Assembly: GCA_014872805.1 (NCBI GenBank)
Contig: WKFN01000008.1
Span: 1 to 64,000 of the forward strand
Direction of reading: 5' to 3'
From: Opacimonas sp014872805
GTDB lineage: Bacteria > Pseudomonadota > Gammaproteobacteria > Enterobacterales > Alteromonadaceae
Length of the DNA stretch: 64,000 nt
Positions within the stretch are counted from its first letter, which is position 1. The number at the start of each line of letters is the position of its first letter. The translations under genes and the position numbers were made by a program. Positions 16,163 to 26,376 of this stretch are shown one piece after another. A model generated the notes under the pieces. The model was not told the origin of the DNA. It saw only the letters and a list, made by a program, of their open reading frames with translations, and did not search any database.

Positions 16163-17551
16163 ATGGCATTATGGGGTGGGCGTTTTGCCCAAGGCAGTTC
16201 GAACATGTTTCGTCAGGTCAATGATTCCATTGGCTTTGACCAAGTCATGGCTGCGCAAGATATCTGGGGATCCATTATCTGGTCTCGAGCGATAGCTAAA
16301 GCCGGCGTTTTGGCAGCGGATGAACAAGACCAAATTGAAACCGCCTTGGATGCATTATTAGCCAAAGCAAAAGCGGGCGAGTTGGATTTTTCGCAGACCG
16401 ATGAAGAAGACATCCATGCTTTTGTTGAAGCTGAGTTGACCAAACAACTCGGTGATATTGGCCGCAAACTTCATACTGGCCGTTCGCGTAACGATCAGGT
16501 AGCCACAGATTTTCGCTTGTGGGTCAAAGACCATGTCAGTATGTTACGCAGTGACCTGATTGCTGTGATCACGGCATTGGCCAATGTTGCGCAACGCACG
16601 CAAGATGTCATTTTCCCTGGCTATACACACTTACAACGTGCTCAACCTGTGCGCTTTGCCCATTGGGCACTCGCGTATGTCGAGATGTTCAAACGCGATG
16701 TATCACGCCTTGATGATGCCCTTGCGCGCATGAATTATTCACCACTTGGCTGTGGCGCACTCGCCGGAACCACCTTCCAAGTAGATCGTCATGAAATTGC
16801 CTCTCAACTTGGCTTCTCTGGACCGTGTACCAATTCATTGGATGCCGTATCAGACCGAGATTTTGTTCTGGAGTTATTGTTTTGTGCGTCCACCTCGATG
16901 ATGCATATTTCGCGTATGGCGGAAGATTTAATTTTTTACAATTCAGGTGAATCTGGCTTTATTTCGCTTGGCGATAGTGTGACCTCAGGTTCTTCTTTGA
17001 TGCCACAAAAGAAAAATCCCGATGCGTGTGAGTTAATGCGTGGCAAATGCGGTCGCGTATTTGGCGCCTTGCAAGGTCTATTGGTTACTATGAAGGGCTT
17101 GCCTCTTGCCTACAATAAAGATATGCAAGAAGACAAAGAAGGCGCAATGGATGCCGTTACGCAATGGCATATTTGTCTCGCGATATCGGTAGAAGTACTC
17201 GATAGCATGCAGGTCGATAAAGCCCGCTGCGAGCAGGCCGCTAAGCAAGGCTATGCCAATGCAACCGAACTAGCAGACTATTTGGTCGAGCGCGGTATTC
17301 CTTTTAGAACGGCGCACGATATCTCTGGCCAAGCGGTGGTGTATGCCATCGAACAAGGCAAGGCTTTAGAGGAACTGACTGTCACAGAGTTGCAACAGTT
17401 TTCCTCTATCATTCAGGGCGATGTATACCCCGTCTTACAATTAGAGTATCTGGTTGATAAACGCAATATCCTTGGCGGTACAGGCAAAGAGCCCGTCACA
17501 AAATCCATCGAACATGCCTTTGCGTTTTTAGCAGCTCAGCAAGTACGTTAG
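16163..17551 (+). CDS. argH: Argininosuccinate lyase
   Basis: ArgH splits argininosuccinate into arginine and fumarate. The fumarase/aspartase-superfamily signature GSSLMPQKKNPD is present at about residue 280, with the N-terminal GRSRNDQV and GYTHLQRAQP blocks. The length, 462 residues, shows a single-function lyase. In some marine relatives argH is fused to argA, but here argA is a separate full gene 16 bases downstream. AGGAG precedes the ATG. Confidence 0.97.
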   Translation: MALWGGRFAQGSSNMFRQVNDSIGFDQVMAAQDIWGSIIWSRAIAKAGVLAADEQDQIETALDALLAKAKAGELDFSQTDEEDIHAFVEAELTKQLGDIGRKLHTGRSRNDQVATDFRLWVKDHVSMLRSDLIAVITALANVAQRTQDVIFPGYTHLQRAQPVRFAHWALAYVEMFKRDVSRLDDALARMNYSPLGCGALAGTTFQVDRHEIASQLGFSGPCTNSLDAVSDRDFVLELLFCASTSMMHISRMAEDLIFYNSGESGFISLGDSVTSGSSLMPQKKNPDACELMRGKCGRVFGALQGLLVTMKGLPLAYNKDMQEDKEGAMDAVTQWHICLAISVEVLDSMQVDKARCEQAAKQGYANATELADYLVERGIPFRTAHDISGQAVVYAIEQGKALEELTVTELQQFSSIIQGDVYPVLQLEYLVDKRNILGGTGKEPVTKSIEHAFAFLAAQQVR

Positions 17552-17567
17552 TGTAGAGAGTTTTTCT

Positions 17568-18884
17568 ATGGTTTTGACTCACCTTGACATGATTTCACTG
17601 TTTCGCAACTCTGCGCCTTACATTAATGCGCATCGAGGTAAGACGTTTGTCATCATGTTAAGCGGTGAAGCAGTTGCAAGCCCTAATCTGCCGACCATCA
17701 TTCATGATATTGCGTTGTTGAATTCGTTGGGTGTGCGATTAGTCATTGTGCACGGTGCTCGTCCTCAAATTGAGGAGCGTGTTGCGATGCGCGGGTTTGA
17801 TTCACGTTACCGTGATGACATTCGTATCACTGATAAACCCACTCTTGCCTGCGTGCAAGATGCTGCGGGTTCGGTTAGGGCTCAGATTGAAGCATTGTTG
17901 ACTATGGGTCTAGCCAACTCCCCCATGCACGGTTCCGATGTGCGAGTTGCTTCTGGTAATTTGGTTGTAGCAAAACCTATCGGAGTGCGCGATGGTGTCG
18001 ATTTTGAAAATTCAGGTCAAGTACGTCGTATCGACAAAAGCGGTATCACCAATCACTTAAACGATGGTTTCATCGTGTTGCTTTCACCAATTGGTTATTC
18101 TCCAACAGGTGAAGTGTTTAATCTTTCTCATGAAGACGTTGCCGTTGAAGCTGCTCGTATATTGGATGCGGACAAACTAATCGCGTTTTCTGAGCACAAA
18201 GGCTTGATTGATAATCAGAACCGATTGCTGCGCAACGTTTCGTTATTACAGTTAGAAACCTTGCTCGAACAAGACGCCCTAATCAATGAACCCAATGTGC
18301 TCAACGCCCTCTACCATAGTGTGGCGAATGGCACTGAACGCTCTCATTGTGTTAGCTACAATATTGATGGCTCATTACTCAAAGAACTATTTACCCGAGA
18401 CGGCACCGGTTCATTAGTAACCGAAAACCACTATGAACAGTTGCGACCGGCGACAATTGAAGATGTAGTGGGAATATTACAACTTATCAAACCGCTTGAA
18501 GAAAGCGGTGCTCTAGTCAAGCGCTCCCGGGAACGTCTCGAAAATGAAATAGACCATTTTACTGTCATTGAGCGTGACGGTATGGTCATTGCGTGCGCAG
18601 CGTTGTATCCCTATCCAGACGAGTCTTGTGGTGAAGTTGCTTGTGTGGCCACCCACAGTGATTACCGAGGAAAAAACAGAGGCGAGCGCTTGCTTGAAGC
18701 ACTCATCAATGAAGCGCAGCAAAACGGTCTTACTACCCTATTTGTACTGACTACACTCACCGCACATTGGTTTATGGAGCAAGGTTTTCAACCTGGGGAT
18801 GTGGCAGACTTACCTGCTGCCAAAAAAGAGTTGTATAACTTTACACGCAACAGCAAAGTCTTTACATTAAAAGTCGCGAATTAA
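17568..18884 (+). CDS. argA: Amino-acid N-acetyltransferase (N-acetylglutamate synthase)
   Basis: ArgA acetylates glutamate with acetyl-CoA, the first committed and arginine-inhibited step. The N-terminal amino-acid-kinase-like domain (about 15-290) contains INAHRGKTFVIMLSGEA and VHGARPQIE. The C-terminal GNAT domain (about 295-438) has HSDYRGKNRGERLLE for acetyl-CoA binding. The length of 438 residues matches the classical E. coli type. It closes the arg operon and is convergent with malic enzyme, one base apart. Confidence 0.95.
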   Translation: MVLTHLDMISLFRNSAPYINAHRGKTFVIMLSGEAVASPNLPTIIHDIALLNSLGVRLVIVHGARPQIEERVAMRGFDSRYRDDIRITDKPTLACVQDAAGSVRAQIEALLTMGLANSPMHGSDVRVASGNLVVAKPIGVRDGVDFENSGQVRRIDKSGITNHLNDGFIVLLSPIGYSPTGEVFNLSHEDVAVEAARILDADKLIAFSEHKGLIDNQNRLLRNVSLLQLETLLEQDALINEPNVLNALYHSVANGTERSHCVSYNIDGSLLKELFTRDGTGSLVTENHYEQLRPATIEDVVGILQLIKPLEESGALVKRSRERLENEIDHFTVIERDGMVIACAALYPYPDESCGEVACVATHSDYRGKNRGERLLEALINEAQQNGLTTLFVLTTLTAHWFMEQGFQPGDVADLPAAKKELYNFTRNSKVFTLKVAN

Positions 18885-18885
18885 T

Positions 18886-20571
18886 TTACACACTCACTCG
18901 CTTATACTCCCGATATTCCGGTTGCCAAAACTGAGCGTCAATACGCGAGAGTAACTCTTCATCAGACACATTCAAAGCATTGCCCTGTTGCATCGCCATC
19001 TTGGCCACAGCAAAACCAATCGCTTTACTGATAGAGTGAATCGCCGTGATGGGTGGCAACAACGCGCCTTTCCCCGTGTTGGCCACCGGAGAGAGCTCCG
19101 CTAGAGTGCTCGCGGCTACCATTAACATCTCATCACTGATAACTCGTGATTTGGCCACTAAGGCACCCAGTCCAATACCTGGGAATATATAACTGTTATT
19201 ACACTGCGCAATCGGAAACGATTTGCCATTATGAAGCACCGGTTCAAACGGGCTACCTGTCGCAACAATGACCTCACCATCACACCAGTGGATCACTTCT
19301 TCAGGGGTTGCCTCAACCCGTTTTGACGGATTGGAGAGTGGAAAAATAATCGGTAATTTATGTTGTTCCGCCATGGTTTTCACGATTTCTTTAGTGAATA
19401 ATCCCGGAACGCCTGAGACACCTATCAAAACATCAGGTTTGGCATGAGAGACAACTTCTAACAACGAAGGATACTCGCCACTAATTTGCCAATCCGTAAT
19501 AGCGGTTCTAGTTTGGGCTAGAGCGGCTTGAAAATCTCGAAGTTCAGGTGTGTCGTTGGTAATTAAACCTAATCTATCGACCATGTAGATCCTCTCGCGC
19601 GCATCTCCATCTGATAATCCTTCACGCTTCATTTGTTGAATGAGCATCTCGGCAATCCCGCAACCAGCTGAACCGCCACCAACAAATGCAATACGCATAC
19701 TCGAAAGCGTCTTACCTGCTAAACGACACGCAGATAGTAGTGTACCTAAAGCCACGGCCGCTGTGCCTTGGATATCATCATTAAAACAGCAATAGTCTTC
19801 GCGGTATTTTTGCAAAATTGGCATGGCATTGGGCTGTGCAAAATCTTCAAATTGCACCATGGCTTCTGGCCAACGTCGTTTTACCGCCTGCATGAATAAG
19901 GCGATGAATTCGTCATAAGTCTCTTGGTCAATACGCGTATGACGCTCTCCCATGTACATAGGATCGTCCAGCAGTGCCTGATTGTTCGTGCCTACATCTA
20001 GGGTAATTGGCAAGGTATAGGCAGGACTAATCCCACCACATGCGGTATATAGGGAAAGTTTACCAATTGGGATCCCCATCCCTCCAATGCCTTGGTCACC
20101 TAAGCCCAAAATGCGTTCACCGTCTGTCACAACGATGACTTTTACTTTGCGCTTTGTGGCATTACGCAGTACATCATCAAGATGATGGCGCTCTTTATAG
20201 GAGATAAATAAACCTCTAGAAGATCGATAAATATCCGAAAAGCGCTCACATGCTTCCCCTACGGTAGGCGTGTAAATGATGGGCATCATTTCAACGATGT
20301 GCTCTTGTACTAATTTGAAGTACAAGGTCTCATTGGTGTCTTGAATCGCTCGAAGATAAATGTGTTTATTGAGTGGGTCATCAAAACTCTTATACTGTTG
20401 GTAAGCGCGCTCCACCTGTTCCTCAATGGTTTCGTATCTAGGAGGTAAAAGACCCATTAAGTTAAATGATTTTCGCTCACGCTCAGTAAATGCACTGCCC
20501 TTATTTAACAGTGGAGTTTCTAAAAGTGCAGGGCCAGCATGTGGAATGTATAAATACCCTTTATCTGTCAT
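18886..20571 (-). CDS. maeA: NAD-dependent malic enzyme (decarboxylating)
   Basis: It oxidatively decarboxylates malate to pyruvate. The 561-residue length and motifs fit the MaeA/SfcA class: IYTPTVGEACERFS with the catalytic tyrosine, VVTDGERILGLGDQG, CFNDDIQGTAAVALG with metal-binding aspartates, and the NAD-binding VGGGSAGCGIAEM. It stands alone, transcribed leftward, ending one base from argA. No shared terminator is visible between the two converging genes. Confidence 0.95.
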   Translation of the reverse strand: MTDKGYLYIPHAGPALLETPLLNKGSAFTERERKSFNLMGLLPPRYETIEEQVERAYQQYKSFDDPLNKHIYLRAIQDTNETLYFKLVQEHIVEMMPIIYTPTVGEACERFSDIYRSSRGLFISYKERHHLDDVLRNATKRKVKVIVVTDGERILGLGDQGIGGMGIPIGKLSLYTACGGISPAYTLPITLDVGTNNQALLDDPMYMGERHTRIDQETYDEFIALFMQAVKRRWPEAMVQFEDFAQPNAMPILQKYREDYCCFNDDIQGTAAVALGTLLSACRLAGKTLSSMRIAFVGGGSAGCGIAEMLIQQMKREGLSDGDARERIYMVDRLGLITNDTPELRDFQAALAQTRTAITDWQISGEYPSLLEVVSHAKPDVLIGVSGVPGLFTKEIVKTMAEQHKLPIIFPLSNPSKRVEATPEEVIHWCDGEVIVATGSPFEPVLHNGKSFPIAQCNNSYIFPGIGLGALVAKSRVISDEMLMVAASTLAELSPVANTGKGALLPPITAIHSISKAIGFAVAKMAMQQGNALNVSDEELLSRIDAQFWQPEYREYKRVSV

Positions 20572-20660
20572 CGTAAATCCTGTCGTGTGATGATGTTATT
20601 CTTATTGTTGTGTTATTTTTTATAGTGGTATTACTTGATTGTTATAATACGAGGTAGACG

Positions 20661-23279
20661 TTAAAAAATATCATCTCCCTCAGCAGACTCCGTTGATTTT
20701 TCTTGCTTTAAGGGATCAATCACTTGATCTGAACGCACCGATAACGTCGGTTCTGTGCCTAATGCAAAATATTCGAATAAGGCTGTATGGTCATTGCGTG
20801 AAGTCAACTTACCTGTTGCTCGGTCTACTCTGACCTGAGTGATTCCCGCTGGAATCTTTACAGGTTGAAATGCAACATCTTCCAATGCAGATTGCATAAA
20901 ATAAATCCAAGCGGGCTGCGCACCCTTGGCACCATCTTCAGCGCCAAACATGCCATTACCAATCCAGTTAAATCGGTCTGGATTCATATTGACTAAATGC
21001 TGATTGCGTGTGGTACGTCCCAGCTGGCGATTACTATCATCAAATCCCAGCCAACTGGTAGCGACTAAGCCAGGCGCAAAACCACTGAACCAAGTATCAC
21101 GGGCATCATTGGTCGTGCCAGTTTTACCGCCAATATCCGTTCGTTGTAAAATGTTACGAGCGCGCCAGCCAGTGCCCAACCAATACGTTTTGTTGTTCCA
21201 CGAGCCGTTGGCTCGAACTGCGGTACGCATCATTTCAGTAACCAAAAAGGCATTTTGTGCCGAAATCACTTGAGGCGCCTGACGCGAATAATCGACCTCT
21301 GATATGGCAAAAGGAGCATTGGGATCTACGGTTGTATCACACTCTGGACAAGCCAACAATGGCTTAGCTTCCCAAATTAACTCGTCATCATTGTTGGTAA
21401 TTCGCTCTATAAAATACGGATTTACCGCATGACCACCGTTGACAAACACAGCCAATCCGTTTGCCACTTCAAGCGGGGTATGCGAACCAGAGCCTAATGA
21501 TAAGGTTTCATCGCGTGGGATATCATCGAGTTGAAAACCAAAGTTGGCCAGATACCGTGCGGCATTTTCAATACCAATGGCTCGCAGTAAGCGCACCGAA
21601 ACGACGTTTTTAGATTTGCCTAGCGCAACACGCATACGAATTGGGCCATCGTATACGGCAGGTGAATTTTGTGGACGCCATGCTACACCTGAGCTGGCAT
21701 CCCACTGATTAATTGGAGCGTCGTTAATCACACTCGCTAAAGTATAGCCGGATTCCAATGCCGCCGAATAAATAAAGGGTTTTATATTAGAACCGACTTG
21801 GCGTTTGGCTTGGGTCGCACGATTAAATTGCGAAGCATAAAAGTTATATCCACCTACCACTGCTCTCACTGCACCATCGTTAGGATCCAATGCAACAAAC
21901 GCAGCGCCTACGGTAGGCAATTGACTCAATGACCATTGTTCTGGAGCGATTTGGCGGACATTTACTACATCACCAACGTTAACAATATCCCTAGCCGTTT
22001 CAGGAATTGGGCCTTGGCGATGGTCATTGATATATGGTCTTGCCCAAGCAAGACCCGACCATTCAATTAGAGTATCGGTGGCTGTTCCTGCAATCCTCAC
22101 CCTAATATCACGCTCATTGACTTGGGTCACCAAAGCCACTTTCAGCGGTTCGACTGCATCCACCTTGTCGAGTAATGCAAAATCGCTTTCTTGGATGACA
22201 ACGTCTTGAATTTCTTCAGAATTAGCTAATGGCGTTTCTTTTTCAACACTTGTTTCTAACGCATTGAATTCTTGTTCCGCTTCGCGTAACTCGCGAATGG
22301 TTGTGAGGGGACCGCGATAACCGTGACGCTCATCGTAATCATGCATATTTTGTTGTACTGCTTTTTGTGCGGCATCTTGTAGTGCTGCAGGCGCGGTTGT
22401 GTAGACTTTAAAGCCAGCAGTCTCGGCAATCTCTTTGCCGTATAACTCAACCATTTCGTTATATACCAAATCCGCCAAATAGGGCGCAGCTAGATCGAGC
22501 TCTGCTCCGTGTTTTTGTGCCGTGACAGGAGCATTCTTAGCCAATGTATACTCGTCCTGTGTAATGTAGCCTTCATCTACCATTCGATACAAAACAATTT
22601 TGCGTCGTTCAAATGAGCGGTCTGGTCGACTGATTGGATTTAAAACTGAAGGGGCTTGAGGCAGTCCGGCAAGAGTGGCAATTTGCGCTAACGTAAGCTC
22701 ATTTAACGTCTTGCCATAATATACTTGAGCAGCTGCACCAAAACCAAAGGCGCGATGCCCTAACTCAACTTTATTAATGTAAAGCTCTAAGATTTCATCT
22801 TTATTCAGAGTTTGTTCTATGTGCCAAGCGATGAAAATTTCTTTGACTTTGCGAATATAAGTCTTTTCACGAGTTAAGAAAAAACCACGCGCCAACTGCA
22901 TGGTGAGTGTCGAACCGCCTTGCCCTTTTTGGCCGGTTACAACTAGGTTGACCAAAGCACGGCTCATACCGATTGGATCTATCCCATCGTGATCGTAAAA
23001 ACGCGAATCTTCAGTCGCTAAGATAGCATTAATCAGATTCTGCGGCACATCTTGAATGGCTATTGGGATACGACGTTTAACTCCATATTGACCAATTAAT
23101 TGCCCATCCTGAGTGTAAATACGCAAAGGCGTTTGCAGACGAATGTCTTTGAGCACTTCTACCGAAGGTAAATCCGGCTTGACCATAAAATAAATTGTCG
23201 CCACAGCTAGCATGCCAAGGGTTGTCCCAGCAATGAAGATGACGGCAATAAATTTAAAAGCTTGTTTTAGCCTTTGCAT
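20661..23279 (-). CDS. mrcA: Penicillin-binding protein 1A
   Basis: This bifunctional peptidoglycan synthase is anchored in the inner membrane by one N-terminal helix (about 10-32). The GT51 glycosyltransferase domain carries EDSRFYDHDGID and GGSTLTMQLARGFFL. An OB-like insertion with an IRVRIAGTATD-type strand precedes the transpeptidase domain, whose active serine is in GSNIKPF and whose KTG box is GGKTGTTND. At 872 residues it is typical. It is divergent from pilM, the usual gammaproteobacterial arrangement. Confidence 0.96.
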   Translation of the reverse strand: MQRLKQAFKFIAVIFIAGTTLGMLAVATIYFMVKPDLPSVEVLKDIRLQTPLRIYTQDGQLIGQYGVKRRIPIAIQDVPQNLINAILATEDSRFYDHDGIDPIGMSRALVNLVVTGQKGQGGSTLTMQLARGFFLTREKTYIRKVKEIFIAWHIEQTLNKDEILELYINKVELGHRAFGFGAAAQVYYGKTLNELTLAQIATLAGLPQAPSVLNPISRPDRSFERRKIVLYRMVDEGYITQDEYTLAKNAPVTAQKHGAELDLAAPYLADLVYNEMVELYGKEIAETAGFKVYTTAPAALQDAAQKAVQQNMHDYDERHGYRGPLTTIRELREAEQEFNALETSVEKETPLANSEEIQDVVIQESDFALLDKVDAVEPLKVALVTQVNERDIRVRIAGTATDTLIEWSGLAWARPYINDHRQGPIPETARDIVNVGDVVNVRQIAPEQWSLSQLPTVGAAFVALDPNDGAVRAVVGGYNFYASQFNRATQAKRQVGSNIKPFIYSAALESGYTLASVINDAPINQWDASSGVAWRPQNSPAVYDGPIRMRVALGKSKNVVSVRLLRAIGIENAARYLANFGFQLDDIPRDETLSLGSGSHTPLEVANGLAVFVNGGHAVNPYFIERITNNDDELIWEAKPLLACPECDTTVDPNAPFAISEVDYSRQAPQVISAQNAFLVTEMMRTAVRANGSWNNKTYWLGTGWRARNILQRTDIGGKTGTTNDARDTWFSGFAPGLVATSWLGFDDSNRQLGRTTRNQHLVNMNPDRFNWIGNGMFGAEDGAKGAQPAWIYFMQSALEDVAFQPVKIPAGITQVRVDRATGKLTSRNDHTALFEYFALGTEPTLSVRSDQVIDPLKQEKSTESAEGDDIF

Positions 23280-23411
23280 GGTAATACTTCTCTCAGACGC
23301 ATCCGAATTCGCAGGGCTATTCTACACATTTGCTCTGCGCACTGCATCTTCTATTGCTTTTGATTTACCCTCGATTCAGGTTAGCAACAGTCTCTTGTTC
23401 TCAAACTTAAC

Positions 23412-23433
23412 AAACTGGCCACAAAACTGGCCA
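23412..23433. repeat. 12-base tandem repeat upstream of pilM
   Basis: AAACTGGCCA occurs at 23412-23421 and again at 23424-23433, a 12-base period, about 110 bases before pilM. The second copy continues as TGGCCAAACTTGTGC (23428-23442). Its GG and GC are spaced like a sigma-54 -24/-12 element, though the match is weak. Confidence 0.45.
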
Positions 23434-23544
23434 AACTTGTGCTCATTTAAGGATATATTTGTATACCTAAGTGTGATTTTGGTGCTCCCCCAATGACTTA
23501 TCAGGGGATATTCTTAACCTATTATTTTACAAGAGGTTTAACAC

Positions 23545-24612
23545 GTGCAGCGTTCTTGGTTTAGCCAGAAAAAAAGACCATTACTAGGCATTGATATCGG
23601 CTCTAGTACTGTAAAAGCATTACTGTTGCAACCGAGTAATGACGGTTTGCAGGTATTGGGTGCAGCCATCGAAGTGTTACCAGACCAAACCTTACACAAT
23701 AGAGGAGTCAAAAACTTTGACGTCCTTGCACTTGTATTAAAAAAAATCAAACGTCAAATCAACACCCATCATTGTGACGTTGCGCTAGCTATCGCTGGCT
23801 CACATGTCATTTCTAAAAAAGTGCAAGTCGAAGCTCAGCTCAGTGAATATGAACTTGAAGAACAAATCCTACTGGAGGTTGATAGTTTTTTACCTTTTCC
23901 TCTTGAGGATATTTATTTGGATTTTGAACATTTAGGTATTAGTAAAACGCACCAGGGGAAAGACGATGTTCTGTTAACTGCTGCGCACCGTGAATTAGTC
24001 GATGCCCGATGCACATTACTGCGTGAAGAGAAACTCGAACCCACTGTGATGGATGTAGAATACAATGCACTGGTCAATGTCATGCAAAGCGAACTCACAG
24101 GACGTGCTGATACCGTCGATATTGTGTTTCATATTGGTCACGAAATGATGCATATCTGCGCACTTTACGATAATGAACTTGTATATCACAAGGAACACCA
24201 ATTTGGATTGAGCGCTTTAGTCAGTGATATTATGGCTTCGTACCAACTGGATCGTGATTCGACAGTCAATTCTTTGTTAGAGGGAAGTCTTGAGCAGACT
24301 TGGCAAGACTCAATCTATCCAATTTTTGTTGCACACTGTGCCCAGCAATTTGAACGTGCTTTGCAGCTGTTTCAGCATGCGTTTTCATCGGACCATAGCC
24401 AATGCATTTGGTTAAGCGGAGGGGGCTCACAATTACCCAATATCCAAGAATTACTTGGCAATGAACTAACTCAGCAAATAAATATATTAAACCCTCTTGC
24501 AAAGTTGAAATGCAAGAATGAAGCAGCCACTGAGCTGTTGGCTCGCCATGGTTCGCAGTTTACTTTGGCGTATGGCTTATCTTCAGGGAGTTTATTGTCA
24601 TGTCATCGATAA
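23545..24612 (+). CDS. pilM: Type IV pilus assembly protein PilM
   Basis: PilM is an actin-like cytoplasmic ATPase-fold protein that recruits PilN and links the pilus motor to the inner-membrane alignment complex. The nucleotide-binding GIDIGSSTVKALLL is near residue 15, and a late WLSGGGSQLPN phosphate loop is present. The start is GTG at 23545 with AAGAGG eight bases upstream. The last 13 bases overlap pilN. The pilMNOPQ genes overlap or abut throughout, indicating strict coupling. Confidence 0.95.
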   Translation: MQRSWFSQKKRPLLGIDIGSSTVKALLLQPSNDGLQVLGAAIEVLPDQTLHNRGVKNFDVLALVLKKIKRQINTHHCDVALAIAGSHVISKKVQVEAQLSEYELEEQILLEVDSFLPFPLEDIYLDFEHLGISKTHQGKDDVLLTAAHRELVDARCTLLREEKLEPTVMDVEYNALVNVMQSELTGRADTVDIVFHIGHEMMHICALYDNELVYHKEHQFGLSALVSDIMASYQLDRDSTVNSLLEGSLEQTWQDSIYPIFVAHCAQQFERALQLFQHAFSSDHSQCIWLSGGGSQLPNIQELLGNELTQQINILNPLAKLKCKNEAATELLARHGSQFTLAYGLSSGSLLSCHR

Positions 24613-25199
24613 ACCTTCTGCCGTGGCGTGAAAACAAAGCCAAATTGGAAAAGCAACGGTATTTAACCATCTTAGTGGGCATTGCGATAAGTTGTTTTAT
24701 TGTTGTTATGGCCGGTTCGCAATGGTTGAGTTACCAAATCACCCAGCAAGAGGCACGCAATGCTTTTTTAACTCAGCACATCAATCAACTCGACAAAGAT
24801 ATTGGTGAAATTCAATATATCAATAACAAACGAGATGCCTTAGCTAAGCGGATGCAGTTAATTGAGCAACTACAACGCTCGCGTAATACAACGGCGACGA
24901 TATTTTCAGAACTTGTTACGCATACCCCTGAAGGGATTCGCTTAACTTCCTTGAGCAGAGTAGATAATACCCTTCTGATTGATGGAAAAGCCAACTCCAA
25001 CAACCGCTTATCGACTTTTATTCGCAATCTCAATGACTCGAACTACTTTACATCCCCTGAATTATCATCAGTGACCGCAACCAAGCCATTCTCTGAAGCA
25101 ATGAGTGAGTTTCGCTTAACCATATCCTTATCGCATGAGTTAATTCCTCTTTCAAGCACTCATGCTGATTCTCTAGCCGCAGCAAAGACAAACCTATGA
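24600..25199 (+). CDS. pilN: Type IV pilus assembly protein PilN
   Basis: PilN is a bitopic inner-membrane protein. Its cytoplasmic N-terminus INLLPWRE (4-11) is the conserved peptide that docks on PilM. A transmembrane helix (about 22-42), a coiled coil and a periplasmic ferredoxin-like domain follow, over 199 residues. It overlaps pilM by 13 bases and pilO by 4. Confidence 0.95.
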   Translation: MSSINLLPWRENKAKLEKQRYLTILVGIAISCFIVVMAGSQWLSYQITQQEARNAFLTQHINQLDKDIGEIQYINNKRDALAKRMQLIEQLQRSRNTTATIFSELVTHTPEGIRLTSLSRVDNTLLIDGKANSNNRLSTFIRNLNDSNYFTSPELSSVTATKPFSEAMSEFRLTISLSHELIPLSSTHADSLAAAKTNL

Positions 25200-25819
25200 A
25201 CTTTGACTTTCAGCAACTCAAAAATCTCAACCAATTGGATGTTGACCAAGCACATCGCTGGCCCAAAGAAATGCGTATTGCAGTTGCTTTTAGCATTGCT
25301 GTGTTTGTATCGATACTCGCCAGTTACTTACTTGTGGCGCCTAAGCTTCCGCTGTTAGACCAAAGTCAATTAACTGAAACCGAGTTGCGCTCGCAATTTT
25401 TGGCGAAACAAAGAATTGCATTAAACCTACCCGCATATCAAACACAACTTGCCAAACTAGAACACGATTTTTCGCAGATGCTTAAGGCATTGCCAACGAA
25501 TAACGAAACACCCGGATTACTGGATGACATCACCTATGTGGGGACAACCTCTGGCTTGCGCTTTCAACTTTTGCAATGGCAACCCGAACAACGCGAGAGC
25601 TTTTATACTGAGTTACCTATTCAGCTTGAGGTAACTGGGCAGTATCATGCGTTCGGCCAATTTGTTGCCAACATTGCGAACTTGCCGCGCATCGTGACTT
25701 TGCATGATTTTACGGTCAATTTTTCCAACAATAGTCTAAAACTGCAAATGCAGGCACAGACTTATCGCACGAACGTTCCTAATGAAACCAATCTCCCTCA
25801 CGCAGGAGAATCGCAATGA
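25196..25819 (+). CDS. pilO: Type IV pilus assembly protein PilO
   Basis: PilO is the inner-membrane partner of PilN in the alignment subcomplex. It has a short cytoplasmic tail, one helix (about 30-50), a periplasmic coiled coil, and a globular domain with the YHAFGQFVANIANLPRIV stretch typical of the family. The length is 207 residues. It overlaps pilN and pilP by four bases each. Confidence 0.94.
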   Translation: MNFDFQQLKNLNQLDVDQAHRWPKEMRIAVAFSIAVFVSILASYLLVAPKLPLLDQSQLTETELRSQFLAKQRIALNLPAYQTQLAKLEHDFSQMLKALPTNNETPGLLDDITYVGTTSGLRFQLLQWQPEQRESFYTELPIQLEVTGQYHAFGQFVANIANLPRIVTLHDFTVNFSNNSLKLQMQAQTYRTNVPNETNLPHAGESQ

Positions 25820-26376
25820 AAATAAATGTATTCCCTTGCTTTATATTCATTGGGTTGCTCAGCGGTTGCAGTACCAATGTAACCGACCTAGAGGTATTTG
25901 TAACAAACGCCAAAACTCAACCATCTTCTCCAGTTACTCCTTCACCCGAATTTGTTTCAGTACCTAGTGTGCAATACGAGGTAAAACACTTGCGCAGTCC
26001 TTTTGCGCAACTAGAGCAAGCTGCCCAAATCGAGTCGGCAAAACGACTCAAAAACTGTTTAACACCTGATTTTACTCGCAGCAAAGATCCTCTAGAAGCC
26101 TACGGCATCGATGCGATTCAACTACAAGGCACTATTCAGATGCAAGATGATGCCGGCGTCACGCAAAGACATTATGCATTACTCACGACCAACGATGGGC
26201 AAGTGCATAAAGTCCAAAACGGGGATTTCATTGGGCTATATCATGGCAAAATCATTGCTGTCGATAACAGCAGTATCACTGTCCAACAAATGATCCCAGA
26301 TGGAACAGGTTGTTTTATTCAACAAAGTACCACCATAACTATAAATAACCTCCAGATGGAGCAAGACAATGTTTAG
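25816..26376 (+). CDS. pilP: Type IV pilus lipoprotein PilP
   Basis: PilP is an inner-membrane lipoprotein joining PilN/PilO to the secretin PilQ. A lipoprotein signal ends in the lipobox LLSGC, with the acylated cysteine at about residue 18. A flexible Pro/Thr-rich linker and a C-terminal beta domain follow, including GIDAIQLQGTIQ and VHKVQNGDFIG, both typical. The length is 186 residues. The last bases overlap the pilQ start by 8. Confidence 0.94.
   Translation: MKINVFPCFIFIGLLSGCSTNVTDLEVFVTNAKTQPSSPVTPSPEFVSVPSVQYEVKHLRSPFAQLEQAAQIESAKRLKNCLTPDFTRSKDPLEAYGIDAIQLQGTIQMQDDAGVTQRHYALLTTNDGQVHKVQNGDFIGLYHGKIIAVDNSSITVQQMIPDGTGCFIQQSTTITINNLQMEQDNV

Noticed and set aside
16163..18884. argH-argA fusion, as found in some marine gammaproteobacteria
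   Set aside because: argH ends with its own stop at 17551 and argA starts separately at 17568 with a complete kinase-like domain.
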